A DNA stretch of 64,000 nt, taken from Zhengella sedimenti. Its GTDB lineage: Bacteria; Pseudomonadota; Alphaproteobacteria; Rhizobiales; Rhizobiaceae. The stretch's first letter is position 1. The number at the start of each line of letters is the position of its first letter. Below are positions 17,167 to 26,457 of the stretch, piece by piece. The notes beneath the pieces are model-generated. The model was not told the DNA's origin, did not search any database, and saw only the letters and a list, made by a program, of their open reading frames with translations. Made by a program: the position numbers and the translations under genes. The DNA is taken from assembly GCF_046506625.1 (NCBI RefSeq), contig NZ_JBKFFP010000003.1:1-64000 (forward strand), given 5' to 3'.

Positions 17167-18108
17167 TCAGTCTGTGACTTCATTGCCTGGGCCAAGCCGC
17201 TCCCGGATATCGGAAGCCACCGTCTCAAGCGCCGGGGTGACAATTTCCGCGGTAATGGGTAGCGACAGGAAGCCGTGGAGCATGCCTTCAAACGTGTGCA
17301 GCCGCACGTCGTTTCCCTGGCGTTTGAGCGTTTCAGACAGGGCGACGCCCTCGTCATGCAGGATGTCATACTCGGCGACGCCGATCGAGACGGGAGGCAG
17401 GCCGGACAGCGCTTGCGGCGCGATGGGTGAAGCGGCCGAGGTCTGTGCAACCTCGTCACCGAGGAAACAGGACCAGAACCACTGCATGGCCTCGCGCGTG
17501 AGCATGTGGTTTTCGGCGAACCTGTGCTGGGAGGCCGTGTTGCAGGCCGGGTCCAGGGCCGGGTAGATCAGGCTGACATGGCGCAGCACAATCCCCTGTT
17601 GCGTTGCCGCACATGCGGCGGAGAGGGCGAGGTTGGCGCCGGCGCTGTCACCGCAAAGCCCAAGGCGCGTGGCGTCGATTCCGAGGCCGCTAGCGTTTTC
17701 CCTGGCCCAGGCGAGCGCGTCGGTCACATCCTGTACGGGGCCGGGATACCGGTATTCCGGCGAGAGCCGGTAATCGACGGCAAGGATCGCGCATCCGCTC
17801 AGGGCCGCCAAGGTCCGGCAGAGGGCATCATGGGTTTCGAGATTGCCCCAGACCCATCCACCACCATGGCTGAAGATGATTAGTGGCAAGCCGGCGCCGG
17901 GATGCGGACGGTAAAGGCGCAGGGGAATGGTGCGATCCCCGGCGATGGCGGCCAGATCGGCAGTTTCCATCCGCGGGCCCGCCGGAGCCTCCATCATCGC
18001 CGCATTGGCGGCCTTTCTCACCTTTTCGATCGGTACATGCGGTGGCGGCCTGCGCACCGTGTTGCGTGGGTCGGCAAGAAGGCTGGAAAAACAGGGGTTC
18101 AGTGGCAT
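17167..18108 (-). CDS. Alpha/beta hydrolase of the HSL family (esterase/lactonase)
   Basis: The 313-aa protein has the oxyanion motif HGGGWVWG and the nucleophile elbow GDSAGANLA, with late Asp (AEYDILHDEG) and His (GMLHGFLSL) completing a Ser-Asp-His triad. This is the hormone-sensitive-lipase group, which includes monoterpene epsilon-lactone hydrolases. Beside a Baeyer-Villiger monooxygenase it most likely opens the ester or lactone product. The ATG at 18108 was preferred to a TTG at 18156. It diverges from the ligase operon across a 94-bp region, so both may share one regulator. No signal peptide, so cytoplasmic. Confidence 0.88.
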   Translation of the reverse strand: MPLNPCFSSLLADPRNTVRRPPPHVPIEKVRKAANAAMMEAPAGPRMETADLAAIAGDRTIPLRLYRPHPGAGLPLIIFSHGGGWVWGNLETHDALCRTLAALSGCAILAVDYRLSPEYRYPGPVQDVTDALAWARENASGLGIDATRLGLCGDSAGANLALSAACAATQQGIVLRHVSLIYPALDPACNTASQHRFAENHMLTREAMQWFWSCFLGDEVAQTSAASPIAPQALSGLPPVSIGVAEYDILHDEGVALSETLKRQGNDVRLHTFEGMLHGFLSLPITAEIVTPALETVASDIRERLGPGNEVTD

Positions 18109-18202
18109 GTGATAAAAAGCTACTTGCGAGTTTCGATTTATTACGCTTAGTATCAATGCCTGATTTGGGAATGAATTTCAATGTGCCTGGGAGGAAGCAG
18201 GC

Positions 18203-19966
18203 TTGTCGAAACACGCTGCGACGCCGCAATCACGATGGAAGAGCCCACAGGATCGGCGTGCCGCCCTGGTCGAGCGTTTTCCGGTCTGGAAGCCGACCAC
18301 GCTGCACGGGATGCTGGACCATATCGCGGCGGAATTTCCCGACCGCATCTATGTCGCGACCGACGAAGGCCAATGGACATATGCGCAAGTGGTTGCCTGG
18401 TCGCAGCGGCTGGCCGCGGGCCTTGTCGGGACCGGCGTCCGGCCTGGCGACCGTGTCGCCGTCGTCATGGCAAATTATCCCGAGTTCATCGCGCTCAAGT
18501 TTGCGATTTCGCGAGCCGGTGCGACCTGTGTTCCGGTCAATATCCTGAACCGGCGCGACGAACTGGCCTATGTACTGCGCCAGGCGGAGGTGAGGGTGCT
18601 TGTCACCATGGACCGCTTCCGGGACAACGACTATCTCGCCGCGCTTGACCAGATCGCGCCCGGCTGGGAGACCGGGGGCGGGGCGGACCTTCCGCATCTG
18701 GCTTCGGTCGTCGTCTTCCCGGTCGGCGATGCGCCGCTCCGCGAGAAAGCCGGATCCCTGGCCTCGCTCGAGGCGTCGGGCCGCGCCTTCAGCGGCTATC
18801 CCGATGCCGACCCTCACGCCGTGTCCGACATTCTCTACACCTCCGGCACGACCGGTTCGCCCAAGGGTGCCATGCTGACCCATGACCAGTATCTGCGCGC
18901 GGCTTTCGCAAGTGCCTATTGGCGGGCCTTCGATGATGGCTGGAGGATCCTCTACGCGCTGCCCATGTACCACGTCTTCGGATATGCCGAAGGCATGCTC
19001 GCTGCCATGATCGCGGGAGGCGTTGCCGTGCCGCGGGTCCGCTTCGATCCCGACGACATGCTTGACGCTGCGGAACGTCATCGGGCCGATGACATCCTGA
19101 TGGTGCCGACCATGACCCGGCTGGTACTCGACGCGCAAAGGGCACGGCCGCGTGCGCTTCCCGATCTGAAGGCGGTGCTGTCGTCGGGGCAACGGTCCCC
19201 AGAGGGAATGTTCGACGAGATTTTCGAACTGCTTCACCCGCATGAAGTGACGACCGGCTACGGCATGACGGAAACCACGGCCACGACGACGCTGACCCGG
19301 CCGGAAGACCCGCGCGACTGGCTGCTGACCCAGGGGCCAATGCGCGAGGCCGGTCCGGCCGGCGATCCGGCGCTAGGCGGCAGGCTGGTGGACTACCGTG
19401 TCGTGGATACGGCGACGGAAGAAGTCGCGGGACCCGGCCAGATCGGCGAGTTGCGCGCCAGGGGGCCAGGCATCACGCAGGGATACTACAAGAAGCCGGA
19501 GGAAACGGCCGCGGCCTTCGACGCCGATGGCTGGTTCCGGTCCGGCGATCTCGGCTATTTCGACGAAAAGGGACGGCTGATCCTGGCGGGCCGGCTGAAG
19601 GAGACCTATCGCTGTGGCGGCGAACAGGTAATGCCGACAGAGGTCGAGGACGTGCTGACCAGCCATCCTGATGTCGTGCAGGCGCATGTCGTTCCTGTTC
19701 CGGACGAACGGATGGGGGAGACCGGCGCGGCATGGGTGGTGCTTCGCGACGGCGCCGGCGTGACGCTTGAGGAGCTTCGCGCGCGCTGCGAGACATCGCT
19801 CGCCCGGTTCAAGGTTCCCAAATACGTCCTGGAAATCGATGCCGCCGATCTGCCGACCACCGCGTCAGGGCGCGCGCGCAAGTTTCTCCTGTCCGAGCGC
19901 GCCATCGCGCAACTCGGCCTGTCGTCCGGCCGATCGGCCGCCCCGTCCGCAAATGTGGACAATTGA
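18203..19966 (+). CDS. Acyl-CoA ligase (AMP-forming), A10 lysine replaced by Arg
   Basis: This 587-aa member of the ANL superfamily activates carboxylic acids as acyl-AMP and then acyl-CoA. Visible motifs are YTSGTTGSPKGAM near 212 (ATP loop), YGMTETTATTT near 352 and GDLGYFDEKGRLILAGR near 450. In the C-terminal motif the usual S/T-G-K-x-x-K/R reads ASGRARKF near 555, so the lysine needed for adenylation in many family members is Arg. It may be slow, or specialised. The start is TTG 18203, set by GGGAGGAAG (18190-18198). It heads the right-hand operon; MaoC-type genes follow 10 bp downstream. Confidence 0.88.
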   Translation: MSKHAATPQSRWKSPQDRRAALVERFPVWKPTTLHGMLDHIAAEFPDRIYVATDEGQWTYAQVVAWSQRLAAGLVGTGVRPGDRVAVVMANYPEFIALKFAISRAGATCVPVNILNRRDELAYVLRQAEVRVLVTMDRFRDNDYLAALDQIAPGWETGGGADLPHLASVVVFPVGDAPLREKAGSLASLEASGRAFSGYPDADPHAVSDILYTSGTTGSPKGAMLTHDQYLRAAFASAYWRAFDDGWRILYALPMYHVFGYAEGMLAAMIAGGVAVPRVRFDPDDMLDAAERHRADDILMVPTMTRLVLDAQRARPRALPDLKAVLSSGQRSPEGMFDEIFELLHPHEVTTGYGMTETTATTTLTRPEDPRDWLLTQGPMREAGPAGDPALGGRLVDYRVVDTATEEVAGPGQIGELRARGPGITQGYYKKPEETAAAFDADGWFRSGDLGYFDEKGRLILAGRLKETYRCGGEQVMPTEVEDVLTSHPDVVQAHVVPVPDERMGETGAAWVVLRDGAGVTLEELRARCETSLARFKVPKYVLEIDAADLPTTASGRARKFLLSERAIAQLGLSSGRSAAPSANVDN

Positions 19967-19976
19967 GAGGATCGCC

Positions 19977-20423
19977 ATGAACGTCCAGCCCATGCCCATC
20001 GCCGAGGCTTGCAAGATCACGCCCGAGACACCGGTCGGTTTCGACCTGATCGGGGTGAAGAAGAAGGCGCTGATCCAGCTGATGGGTTCACGTCTTTGGG
20101 GCCGCTTCAACCCGAACCACTGGGATCCGGTCTATGCGCGTGAAACCGGCCTCGCCAAGCCCATCCAGACGGGCGAGATGTGCTCTGCCTATATCGCGGA
20201 GATGTGCGTCAACTGGTTCGGCCCGGCGATGTTCAGGAACGCGCGTATTTCCTGCAAGTACGTCGCCTCGATTTATGCGGACGAGACCATCACGACCTAT
20301 GGCAAGGTCGTCGAGAAGACGCCGAAGGGCAATGGCTACCGGTTCAAGGTCGATGTCTGGGCCGAGAACGAGGACGGCGAAACGAAGACCATCGGTTTCG
20401 TCGAAGCCGATGTTGGCGTCTGA
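19977..20423 (+). CDS. MaoC-like hot-dog dehydratase, small
   Basis: The 148-aa hot-dog protein has FNPNHWDPVYARETGLAKPI near residue 45, the MaoC/hydratase-2 motif with the catalytic His and preceding polar residue in place. Such proteins hydrate enoyl-CoA or act as the MaoC half of a two-subunit enzyme. A GAGAGG ribosome site precedes the ATG. The next gene, 19 bp on, is a second hot-dog protein of similar size; MaoC pairs often form heterodimers in which one subunit is catalytic, so I infer a complex. Confidence 0.82.
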   Translation: MNVQPMPIAEACKITPETPVGFDLIGVKKKALIQLMGSRLWGRFNPNHWDPVYARETGLAKPIQTGEMCSAYIAEMCVNWFGPAMFRNARISCKYVASIYADETITTYGKVVEKTPKGNGYRFKVDVWAENEDGETKTIGFVEADVGV

Positions 20424-20442
20424 AATGAAAGGAAGAACAGCC

Positions 20443-20982
20443 ATGTCCGCTGACAACGAAGTCGCCATCGACAGCCTCCGCCCGATGACGGAGATCCAGA
20501 TCGCCCAGACCCGCGAATTCATCGAGAGCCTGAAAGAGGAATGCCAGACGTACTGGGACATGGTGGAGATCGGCGACGTGCTGTCGCGGGATCTCTGCGT
20601 GACGCCGGAGCTTGTCATTCTCTATGCCGATGCCGTGGAGGATTACTCGCCCTGGTACGAGGGCTGGAAGATGAACACGTGGCGGATCGAGGGCGAGAGC
20701 CCGTTCGGCGGAGCCATTGTCCCACCGATGATGATGTCGCATTTCGTTCTTTCGGTTCAGTTCGATCATACCAAGCCGTTCGCCATCGGTTCGGTGCATA
20801 CCTTTCACGATACCGAGATCCTGGAACCCATCCCGGTCGGCGCGACGGTTCGCATCCGCACCGAGGCCATCGACAAGTTCGAAAAGCGCGGCCGCCGCTA
20901 TGTGCGCCATGCCGTTTCGGTGAGCGACGTAGACAAGGGAACGCTCTATATGCGTGAAACGCGTGACATCATGTCATTGTGA
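20443..20982 (+). CDS. MaoC-like N-terminal-domain protein, partner subunit
   Basis: The 179-aa protein has a hot-dog pattern: DVLSRDLCVTPELVILYADA near 44, SPFGGAIVPPMMMSHF near 87 and a C-terminal beta region RIRTEAIDKFEKRGRRYVRH. It matches FAS1-like or MaoC N-terminal dehydratase domains rather than the active hydratase-2 motif, so it is probably the structural or substrate-binding partner of the preceding MaoC. GGAAG lies upstream of the ATG. It ends 116 bp before the TetR gene. Confidence 0.76.
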   Translation: MSADNEVAIDSLRPMTEIQIAQTREFIESLKEECQTYWDMVEIGDVLSRDLCVTPELVILYADAVEDYSPWYEGWKMNTWRIEGESPFGGAIVPPMMMSHFVLSVQFDHTKPFAIGSVHTFHDTEILEPIPVGATVRIRTEAIDKFEKRGRRYVRHAVSVSDVDKGTLYMRETRDIMSL

Positions 20983-21098
20983 TTGCGATGGCTACTGCCG
21001 GCAACGCGTGTCCGGGCGCCGGACGAAAGGGCTTGGTGACAGGCACGGGCCCTGAGTGATAATCCGCATGGAATGCCGGTGAAGCGAGGAGCGGTCAA

Positions 21099-21725
21099 TT
21101 GCCGAAACTGTCGAACGAGCGGATGAAGATTCGCGATGAAGTCGCGGCACTCAAACGCGAGCGCACACTTGGCGCAGCAGCCGATCTCTTCTACGAGCGC
21201 GGCTATGAAAACACGACGCTTGACGACGTGGCCAAGCACCTTGGTGTGACCAAGCCATTCATTTACGCCAATATCGGCTCCAAGAGCGATCTCCTCGCCA
21301 AGATATGCGAGGTCGGCGTCGGCCGCTCGCTTGAAGTCATTCGCGACGTTTTGAAAAAAGGCATGGGACCTGTCGAGAGCCTTGAGGAATTCGCGCCGCG
21401 CTATGTCGCAACGATCCTCAGCAGCCAGAAGAGTATCGCGATCTATATCCGCGAGGAAAAGAACCTCGAACCGAAGGATGCCGCGCGGCTTGCCGAACTG
21501 CGGCGCCAGTTCGTCGGCGAGATCGAGCGGCTGTTGCGTGCGGGCATCGACAGCGGTGCATTCCGGATCAGTGATTCCCGCCTCAGCGCCCTGGCCCTGA
21601 TTGGTGCCGTGAGCTGGTCCACATTCTGGTACCGGCCGGATGGAAAGAAGTCACTGGAAGAAATCGCCAGCGGCCTCTCCGATTTCATCGTCGGTCTGGT
21701 GCGAAGCGAACCGGCTTCCGCCTAG
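21099..21725 (+). CDS. TetR/AcrR-family transcriptional regulator
   Basis: The 208-aa regulator has an N-terminal TetR helix-turn-helix: RTLGAAADLFYERGYENTT then LDDVAKHLGVTKPFIYANIG. The C-terminal region (AIYIREEKNLEPKDAARLAE) is the ligand-binding, acyl-CoA-regulator-like type. TetR proteins of this kind usually repress beta-oxidation clusters and are released by a pathway acyl-CoA, and it lies inside such a cluster. A TTG start at 21099 is set by GCGAGGA; ATG 21123 is an alternative. The 251-bp gap after it probably holds the monooxygenase operon promoter. Confidence 0.88.
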   Translation: MPKLSNERMKIRDEVAALKRERTLGAAADLFYERGYENTTLDDVAKHLGVTKPFIYANIGSKSDLLAKICEVGVGRSLEVIRDVLKKGMGPVESLEEFAPRYVATILSSQKSIAIYIREEKNLEPKDAARLAELRRQFVGEIERLLRAGIDSGAFRISDSRLSALALIGAVSWSTFWYRPDGKKSLEEIASGLSDFIVGLVRSEPASA

Positions 21726-21976
21726 GCTGCCTTCCGGATTCCTGCCAACGCGGTCGATGCCGCCCGCCTGGAACGGTGGTGCCGTCAGCCATTCCCGTAG
21801 CGTGATCTGATCGCCGCGAAAGGCGCCCGTCTGGCGTTTTCTGCTGCCTCTGTCGGGTGCTTCAACCAAAAAAAATTGCGCACCGATTAACAATGGTCTT
21901 GAAAAGATACTGGTGAGTAGTTTAACGTCCGTGTCAGTCAGATTGACCTGTTTGGTGGTTTGGGAGGAGCAGGACG

Positions 21977-23623
21977 GTGGAACAGTTCGATGCGGTCATC
22001 ATCGGGGCCGGCCTGTCGGGTCTTCGTGCGCTTTACCGGTTCCGCGAGGCAGGGCTGAAGGTGGTCGTCCTGGAAGCCTCCGATGAAGTCGGTGGCGTGT
22101 GGAACCACAACCGCTATCCCGGTGCGCGCTGCGACGTGGAGAGCTACGACTATTCCTACAGCTTCTCGCCTGAACTGGAGCAGGAATGGCGCTGGAGCGA
22201 GCGCTACCCGACGCAGCCGGAAATCCTGCGCTACATCAATCACGTCGCCGACCGTTTCGATCTGCGCAAGGATATCGAGACGGGAACGAAGATGACGAGT
22301 GCCGTCTACGACGAGACCGATGCCCTGTGGACCATCCGGGCGGAGGATGGCCGTACCTGGGTGGCGCGCAATCTCGTCCTGTGCCTGGGACAGCTGTCGG
22401 CGACCAAGCTTCCCGATTATCCGGGACTGGCCGCCTTCCGTGGCGAGGTCATTCACAGCGGCAATTGGCCGAGGCGCAAGGTCGACTTCGCCGGCAAGCG
22501 CGTCGGCATCATCGGGACCGGTTCTTCCGGGATGCAGATGACGCCGGTCATCGCCGAGACCGCCGCCCATGTCACCGTCTTCCAGCGCACGCCGAACTAT
22601 TCCGTGCCTGCGGCCAATGCGCCGCTGACAGACGAGGAAGACCGCCGGGTCAAGGAGCGTTACCGGGAACGGCGCGAGCAGTGCCGGAATTCGCCGACCG
22701 GCCTCGGTTTCATGCCGCCAAGGACGAAGACGCTGGAAGCGCCGGAAGACGAGCGCAACGCCGCCTTCGAGGAGGCCTACCACCGGCTCGGCTTCGGCTT
22801 CGCGCTCGTCTATCCGGATATCCTGCTTGAAAAGCCGGCCAACGATATCGCGTCGGACTTCCTGCGCCGCAAGATGGCCGAGCGCGTCAAGGATCCGGTG
22901 GTTCGCGAGAAGATCGTGCCGCACGATCACCCGTTCGGCGCGCGGCGCCCCAGTGTTGACAGCGGCTATTTCGAGGCCCTGAACCGTGACAACGTGGAAC
23001 TGGCCGACGTGCGCGAGTACCCGATCGTCGAATTCACTGCCGAGGGTATCCGTACCGAGGAAAAGCTGCACAAGCTGGACATGGTGATTTTCGCCACGGG
23101 CTTCGACGCGCTGACGGGCGCCCTGCTCAGGCCGGAGATCGTTGGCCGCAACGGCGTGACGCTGCGCGAAAAGTGGGCTTCCGGACCCTTGACCCAGCTC
23201 GGGATCGGCGTTTCCGGTTTCCCCAACATGCTGGTCGTGGTTGGCCCCGGCAGCCCGTCCATCCTGACCAATGTTATGGTCTCGATCGAGGAGCAGGTCG
23301 ACTGGCTGGCCGAGCTCCTGCGCGGCATGAAGACGCGCGGCGAGATCGAGATCGAGGCGACTGAGGCCGCCGAACAGGAGTGGACGAACCACGTCCAGGA
23401 GCGGGCGCACCAGACGCTCTACATGACCACGAATTCCTTTTACAACGGCGGCGAGATCAAGGGGAAACCCCGCGTATTCATGCCCTATTCCGGCGGGGTC
23501 CGGAATTACCGCCGCCACCTGAAGGAATGCGCCGAGGCTGGCTATTCCGGCTTTGAACTGCGTGCCACCCCCCTGGCGGCCAAGGATGCCGTGTCCGGCG
23601 AGAAGGCCGTCCGCCGTGGCTGA
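21977..23623 (+). CDS. Baeyer-Villiger monooxygenase (flavin-dependent)
   Basis: The 548-aa enzyme inserts one oxygen atom beside a ketone carbonyl to give an ester or lactone, using FAD and NADPH. The FAD site is GAGLSGL at 10-16. GGVWNHNRYPGARCDVES follows near 38. The family fingerprint FxGxxxHxxxWP is FRGEVIHSGNWP near 154, and the NADPH loop GIIGTGSSG lies near 177. A GTG start at 21977 follows GGGAGGAGCAGG. It is the signature enzyme of the cluster, followed with overlap by an SDR gene. The closest functional class is cyclic-ketone and aryl-ketone type I enzymes; the substrate is not readable from sequence. Confidence 0.93.
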   Translation: MEQFDAVIIGAGLSGLRALYRFREAGLKVVVLEASDEVGGVWNHNRYPGARCDVESYDYSYSFSPELEQEWRWSERYPTQPEILRYINHVADRFDLRKDIETGTKMTSAVYDETDALWTIRAEDGRTWVARNLVLCLGQLSATKLPDYPGLAAFRGEVIHSGNWPRRKVDFAGKRVGIIGTGSSGMQMTPVIAETAAHVTVFQRTPNYSVPAANAPLTDEEDRRVKERYRERREQCRNSPTGLGFMPPRTKTLEAPEDERNAAFEEAYHRLGFGFALVYPDILLEKPANDIASDFLRRKMAERVKDPVVREKIVPHDHPFGARRPSVDSGYFEALNRDNVELADVREYPIVEFTAEGIRTEEKLHKLDMVIFATGFDALTGALLRPEIVGRNGVTLREKWASGPLTQLGIGVSGFPNMLVVVGPGSPSILTNVMVSIEEQVDWLAELLRGMKTRGEIEIEATEAAEQEWTNHVQERAHQTLYMTTNSFYNGGEIKGKPRVFMPYSGGVRNYRRHLKECAEAGYSGFELRATPLAAKDAVSGEKAVRRG

Positions 23624-24386
23624 TTTCTCTGACAGGACCGCCATCGTGACAGGTGCCGGAGGCGAAATCGGGCGCTCCGCCTGCCTCGGGCTTGCGCGTC
23701 TCGGCGCGCGGGTGCTGGCCGTCGACCTGAACGAAGAGGCCGCGCGGCAGACCGCGGACGCCATAGAACGCACGGGCGGCGAAGCTGTGGCGATGGCCGC
23801 CGATGTCAGTTCTGAAGCCGATGTGGCCGCGTTCGTGGAACGCTCCGTCGATCTGTGGGGACGTCTCGACGTGCTGATCAACAATGCCGGATGGCAGGGG
23901 CCGGTCGCACCGTTGACAGCGTGTACGGTGGATGACTTCGACCGCGTCATGGCGATCAACGTACGTGGCGTTTTCCTCGGCATGAAACATGCGCTGCCAG
24001 TTATCGCACGACAGGGGGGCGCGGTGGTCAACACCGCTTCCCTCGGGTCGTATGTCGCGACCCGCAACCTCTCACCTTATACGGCCAGCAAGCACGCCGT
24101 CATGGGCCTCACAAAGACTGCTGCGCTCGAAGTCGCGCGACAGGGCGTACGGGTCAATGCCGTTTGCCCCGGTCCGGTGGATACGCCCTTGCTGCGCGAG
24201 ATCGAAACGCGACAGGCCAATGGCGATTTCGAGGGCCTGCGCCGGAAGCGCACCGGATCGATACCGACCGGCCGCTATGCGTTGCCGGCCGAAGTCGCCG
24301 ATCTCATGATCTTTCTCGTTTCCGACCATGCGGCCCACATCACGGGGCAGGGCATCCATATCAACGGAGGCGCCTATGCTGCCTGA
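23616..24386 (+). CDS. Short-chain dehydrogenase/reductase
   Basis: This 256-aa SDR has the cofactor loop TGAGGEIG at 12-19, an acidic VDLNEEA after the second strand favouring NAD(H), NNAG near 89, and catalytic Ser (NTASLGS), Tyr and Lys (YTASKHAV, near 154-158). It probably oxidises an alcohol to the ketone used by the monooxygenase, or a later hydroxyacid. The GTG start at 23616 overlaps the monooxygenase stop by 8 bp, showing translational coupling. It overlaps the next gene by 11 bp. Confidence 0.9.
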   Translation: MADFSDRTAIVTGAGGEIGRSACLGLARLGARVLAVDLNEEAARQTADAIERTGGEAVAMAADVSSEADVAAFVERSVDLWGRLDVLINNAGWQGPVAPLTACTVDDFDRVMAINVRGVFLGMKHALPVIARQGGAVVNTASLGSYVATRNLSPYTASKHAVMGLTKTAALEVARQGVRVNAVCPGPVDTPLLREIETRQANGDFEGLRRKRTGSIPTGRYALPAEVADLMIFLVSDHAAHITGQGIHINGGAYAA

Positions 24387-25275
24387 TGCCGGGAACGCGA
24401 AGAAGGGCGTCGGTGTCGTTGGCGCCGGAACGATGGGTGTCGGCATTGCCTATGTCTTCGCCATGGCCGGTCATCCGGTCGTTGTGGTGGAGCCGGACGG
24501 AAGGCGCAGCGTCGAAGCCCGTGCGACAATGGAGCAGGCCGCGGGCGACGCGGTGCGGCGCGGGAAGATCTCCGCCGACGATGCGCGCCGCCGCCTTGCC
24601 TCGATCCGGTTTGCCGGCGCGGTTTCCGAGCTTCCGGTCGGGATGGCTCTTGTCATCGAAACCGTGCCCGAACGGCTGGACATCAAGCATCGGGTGCTTG
24701 CCGGGATCGACGGCCGTTCGCCCGCCATCATCGCAACAAACACCAGCGCGCTTTCCATAGATGATCTGGCGGCGGCGGTTTCCCGGCCGGACGCCTTCAT
24801 CGGGATGCATTTCTTCAATCCGGTCTGGTCGCTGCACCTTGTCGAACTGGTCCGCGGTACGGCGACTAGTGATGAGACGCTGGCAACGGCGACGGCCTTT
24901 GCAACTGGCATTGGCAAGAAGACCGCCGTGGTCAGCGACCGGCCAGGCTTCATCACCAGCCGCCTCGACCTGATCCTGGCGCTGGAGGCCATCCGCATGG
25001 TCGAGGAAGGCGTAGCGAGCCCGAACGATATCGATGTGGCGATCACGACCGCCTACCGGCATCCCGTCGGTCCGCTGCGCCTGACCGACCTTGTCGGACT
25101 TGATGTGCGGCTCGATATCGCCCGACACCTCGGCGAGGCAATCGGGCCGCGTTATGCGCCGCCGCGCCTTCTGGAAGAGAAGGTCGCCCGTGGCGAACTC
25201 GGCCGGAAATCCGGCCATGGTTTCTACGATTGGTCCGCCGAGGCGGACGCTGGAAGGGCTGGACAAAAGGCATGA
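24376..25275 (+). CDS. 3-hydroxyacyl-CoA dehydrogenase
   Basis: The 299-aa single-function enzyme oxidises 3-hydroxyacyl-CoA to 3-ketoacyl-CoA with NAD. The N-terminal loop is GVVGAGTMGVGIAYVFA; TNTSALS and GMHFFNPVWSLHLVELV carry the family's Ser and catalytic His; the C-terminal domain has AYRHPVGPLRLTDLVGLD. It is of FadB2/PaaH type, about 280-300 aa, not the fused FadB. It overlaps the SDR upstream and shares an ATGA junction with the acyl-CoA dehydrogenase. Confidence 0.92.
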   Translation: MLPDAGNAKKGVGVVGAGTMGVGIAYVFAMAGHPVVVVEPDGRRSVEARATMEQAAGDAVRRGKISADDARRRLASIRFAGAVSELPVGMALVIETVPERLDIKHRVLAGIDGRSPAIIATNTSALSIDDLAAAVSRPDAFIGMHFFNPVWSLHLVELVRGTATSDETLATATAFATGIGKKTAVVSDRPGFITSRLDLILALEAIRMVEEGVASPNDIDVAITTAYRHPVGPLRLTDLVGLDVRLDIARHLGEAIGPRYAPPRLLEEKVARGELGRKSGHGFYDWSAEADAGRAGQKA

Positions 25276-26447
25276 CACAGTTGTTTCACACCAGCTTGGT
25301 TGATACGGCAGAGCACCACAAGATGCTGCGCGAAAGCGTGGGCAAGCTCGTCGGAGGATTTGGCCGGCGTTATTTCCAGGAAATCTACCGGACAGGCGCA
25401 AAGCCGGTGGAGTTGTGGAACGCACTGGGCGCGGCCGGCTTTCTCGGGGTTCATGTCTCGGAGGCCTATGGCGGTGCCGGTGGCGGGCTCGCTGACTACA
25501 ATGTGATTGTCGAGGAAACGGCCGCGCAGGGCTGCCCGATCCTCTCGCTGGTCATCGGCTCGATCTGTGCCCCGATCATCGAGCGCCATGCATCCGACGA
25601 GATGAAGCAGACCTGGCTACCGGGCCTGGCCTCCGGCGCCATGCGGCTCGCCTTTGCCATCACCGAGCCGGACGCAGGCTCAAACACGCACAAGGTTTCG
25701 ACCATCGCGCGGCGCGACGGAAACGGCTGGTCGCTGAAGGGAACGAAATACTGGACGTCGGCCGTGGATGAAGTCGATGCCATCATGGTTGTCGCGCGAG
25801 GAGAAACGCTGGACGAACGCGGCCGCGGGGCGCTTTCGCTGTTCCTGGTACCCGCCGATGCAGCGGGTCTGAGCAAGACGCCGATCGAGACCGCGCTGCA
25901 TGTGCCCGAAACGCAGTTCATGGTCTATTTCGACGATGTGAAGCTGCCCGCCGACGCTCTGGTCGGGCGCGAGGGCAACGGCCTCAAGCAGCTTTTCGAC
26001 GGCCTCAATCCCGAGCGCATCTGCGCTGCCGCCATCAACAACGGGATCGCCCGCCACGCCATTGAGAAGGCGTCAGTCTACGCGCAGGATCGCAGCGTCT
26101 GGGGCGTTCCGATCGGCGCGCACCAGGGCGTCTCGCATCCCCTCGCCAAGGCTTATGTCGGGGTGCAGCAGGCGCGCCTGATGACGGCACGTGCGGCACA
26201 GCTCTATGACGAGGGATCGCCGGAAGCCGGCGAGGCCTCCAACATGGCGAAGTTCGCTGCCGCCGACAGTTCGCTGGAAGCGCTCGACCAAGCCATCCAG
26301 GTGCATGGCGGCAACGGCCTGTCGATCGAATATGGCTTGGCGGACCTCTGGTTCATTGCCCGCCTGCACAAGACCGCACCCGTTAGCCGCGAAATGGTCC
26401 TCAACTTCTTTGCCCAGCATAGCCTGGGTCTTCCGAAGAGCTATTGA
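25272..26447 (+). CDS. Acyl-CoA dehydrogenase
   Basis: The 391-aa FAD enzyme performs the first beta-oxidation dehydrogenation and passes electrons to ETF. LAFAITEPDAGSNTH near 135 binds flavin and substrate, TKYWTSAVDEVDA lies near 160, and the C-terminal HGGNGLSIEYGLADLWF matches the family end. I could not place the catalytic Glu with certainty. The start ATG overlaps the previous stop (ATGA). The set of dehydrogenase, ligase, hydratase and thiolase around it forms a full spiral. Confidence 0.92.
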   Translation: MTQLFHTSLVDTAEHHKMLRESVGKLVGGFGRRYFQEIYRTGAKPVELWNALGAAGFLGVHVSEAYGGAGGGLADYNVIVEETAAQGCPILSLVIGSICAPIIERHASDEMKQTWLPGLASGAMRLAFAITEPDAGSNTHKVSTIARRDGNGWSLKGTKYWTSAVDEVDAIMVVARGETLDERGRGALSLFLVPADAAGLSKTPIETALHVPETQFMVYFDDVKLPADALVGREGNGLKQLFDGLNPERICAAAINNGIARHAIEKASVYAQDRSVWGVPIGAHQGVSHPLAKAYVGVQQARLMTARAAQLYDEGSPEAGEASNMAKFAAADSSLEALDQAIQVHGGNGLSIEYGLADLWFIARLHKTAPVSREMVLNFFAQHSLGLPKSY

Positions 26448-26457
26448 GACGTTCATC

